From Betaproteobacteria bacterium (GTDB taxonomy: Bacteria > Pseudomonadota > Gammaproteobacteria > Burkholderiales > WYBJ01), in assembly GCA_009377585.1 (NCBI GenBank), contig WHTS01000048.1, forward strand, positions 1-42,527: a stretch of DNA of 42,527 bases, read 5' to 3'. Positions 41,439 through 42,527 of the stretch are shown in pieces; position 1 is the first letter of the stretch, and each line of letters begins with the position of its first letter. The position numbers and the translations under genes were made by a program. The notes beneath the pieces were generated by a model. That model made no database searches and was not told the DNA's origin. It saw only the letters and a program-made list of their open reading frames with translations.

Positions 41439-42497
41439 ATGCACACGCTAAGGCTCTTCGCCTCCGGGAAGTTGCAGATTCCGACCGCTACCGCGTGGTA
41501 TCTGTCGGACCTGGGCGAGTTTCGCGGCAAGCAAGAGCTTTACACCCGGCAGTCGCCGCAACGGCTGAAGGTGTTGCGCGAGCATGCCTTGATCGAGAGC
41601 GCCGTGTCGTCCAACCGCATTGAAGGCGTGGCGGTGGAAGCGTCGCGCATTCGCGCGGTGTTGGTGGCGCCCAAACCGCTATTCCGCGATCGCGACGAAG
41701 AGGAAGTACGCGGCTACCGCGATGCCCTGGCATGGATTCATGCTCAGGCGGATACCATCGCGGTGACGGACGCGACCATCAAACACCTGCACGCCATGGC
41801 CCGCGGGCAAATATGGGATGCGGGCAAGTACAAGGCGAAGGACGGCGACATCATCGAGCGCTATGCCGACGGCCGCGAGCGCGTGCGTTTCAAGCCTGTG
41901 CCGGCGGCGGACACTGGGCGCTACATGTCGACGCTGATATCCGATTGGGAGTCGGGCATCGAGCAGCGCTGGGCGCCGCTGGCGATACTGCTGGCGGCGT
42001 TCAATCTGGACTTTCTTTGCATCCACCCTTTCCGCGACGGCAATGGGCGCGTGTCCCGGTTGCTGTGGCTGCTGCAAAGCTACCACCTGTGCTACGAGGT
42101 GGGCCGCTATATCAGTCTGGAACGGCTGGTGGAGCAGAACAAAGACCGTTACTACGAGACCTTGGAGCTAAGTTCGCAGGGCTGGCACGACGGCAGGCAC
42201 GATCCCTGGCCTTTCATCAACTACGTGTTGTCGATTCTCAAATCCGCGTACCGGGAGTTCGAGGAACGGGTCGGGCAAACGGTCGCGCCGCGCGGCTCGA
42301 AGCGGGAGCTGGTGCTGGCGAGCATCGGGCGACTGACGGCGATACCCGGCAAGGGCTTCGCGATCAGCGCGCTGGAACAGGCCTGCCCCGGCGTGAGCCG
42401 GGATATGGTTCGACGCGTTCTGCGCGAGCAGCAGGCGGCGGGCGTACTGATTTGCCAGGGGCGGGGGCCTGCGGCGGTGTGGAAGCAGAAGGGGTAA
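41439..42497 (+). CDS. Fic-domain protein (class II, N-terminal inhibitory motif)
   Basis: The protein has 352 residues. The Fic core is complete: HPFRDGNGRVSR at His196-Arg207 carries the catalytic His and phosphate-binding loop. The inhibitory motif [ST]xxxE[GN] is SNRIEG at Ser58-Gly63, N-terminal, which makes it class II: Glu62 would block ATP until relieved. A C-terminal winged-helix-like domain (about 290-350, RDMVRRVLREQQAAGVLI) is common in this subfamily. Such proteins transfer AMP to target hydroxyls. It is intact while the linked mod gene is decayed, so it may now act as a free-standing gene. The start is at 41439, 4 bp after mod. Confidence 0.93.
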   Translation: MHTLRLFASGKLQIPTATAWYLSDLGEFRGKQELYTRQSPQRLKVLREHALIESAVSSNRIEGVAVEASRIRAVLVAPKPLFRDRDEEEVRGYRDALAWIHAQADTIAVTDATIKHLHAMARGQIWDAGKYKAKDGDIIERYADGRERVRFKPVPAADTGRYMSTLISDWESGIEQRWAPLAILLAAFNLDFLCIHPFRDGNGRVSRLLWLLQSYHLCYEVGRYISLERLVEQNKDRYYETLELSSQGWHDGRHDPWPFINYVLSILKSAYREFEERVGQTVAPRGSKRELVLASIGRLTAIPGKGFAISALEQACPGVSRDMVRRVLREQQAAGVLICQGRGPAAVWKQKG

Positions 42498-42504
42498 TTA
42501 CCCC
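42491..42504. repeat. 14-bp perfect palindrome over the fic stop codon
   Basis: ggggtaattacccc is a perfect palindrome that includes the TAA stop codon (42495-42497). A related ggtaa unit follows at 42513-42517. It might be an operator for the next gene or a transcript-end signal; the window stops here. Confidence 0.6.
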
Positions 42505-42527
42505 GATATAGAGGTAATAGTAGGGGT

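Noticed and set aside
1-42527. tRNA or rRNA genes
   Set aside because: No cloverleaf-like or rRNA signature was noticed; a covariance-model scan would be decisive.

Overview
The window is high-GC DNA with long shadow ORFs. It looks like a Betaproteobacterium, most likely in the broad Burkholderiales/Rhodocyclales range. This is inferred from two orphan Bug/TctC-type periplasmic binding proteins, abundant MaoC, CaiB and SDR genes, dispersed REP-like hairpins of the attcccgc/gcgggaat type, and a Tn4371/Trb-like conjugation remnant. No rRNA, tRNA, CRISPR array or complete IS element was seen.

Region 1 (1-9.1 kb) is rich in decayed genes. It holds the 3' end of a leuC-type gene, a leuD paralogue with an internal deletion, a DUF899 gene with two frameshifts, an SDR with a 2-bp deletion, and the C-terminal stump of a 3-hydroxyisobutyrate-dehydrogenase-like gene. 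Intact genes lie between them: a glyoxalase I, an MFS carrier, an SDR plus split MaoC hydratase operon (minus strand), a rubredoxin-like protein, a VOC protein and a conserved hypothetical. Region 2 (9.1-14.4 kb) carries an M24 creatinase-like protein that has lost metal ligands, a low-specificity threonine aldolase, a GST, a 57-residue two-helix membrane protein missed by length cut-offs, and a second split MaoC pair.

Region 3 (14.4-31.0 kb) is a coherent acyl-CoA catabolic locus. It has an acyl-CoA ligase, a family III CoA-transferase, an acyl-CoA dehydrogenase, two enoyl-CoA hydratases, a MaoC-fold protein, two SDRs, a fumarate-reductase-like flavoprotein, three EthD-like dimeric-barrel proteins, a TauD-type dioxygenase, an alpha/beta-hydrolase with Lys at the nucleophile position, two Bug binding proteins and a TetR regulator. 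Two divergent promoter regions, about 8.5 kb apart, share a 27-28 bp block containing TTGAATGGCSGTTAA flanked by inverted CTTGCC/GGCAAG arms. This is a candidate operator uniting the locus. The substrate cannot be read from sequence; it is probably a carboxylic acid taken up by an unknown route and activated to its CoA ester.

Region 4 (31.0-33.4 kb) starts abruptly inside a trbI gene and continues with DUF2274 and a LysR gene, the edge of a conjugative element. Region 5 (33.4-40.2 kb) is a minus-strand set: alpha/beta-hydrolase, FAD monooxygenase, two SAM methyltransferases, and a degenerate hydrolase-fold protein lacking catalytic Ser and His. It is headed by a LuxR-type regulator broken by a perfect 19-bp tandem duplication. 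It resembles a small-molecule modification cassette. Region 6 (40.2 kb to end) has a decayed type III restriction-modification mod gene, directly followed by an intact class II Fic protein.
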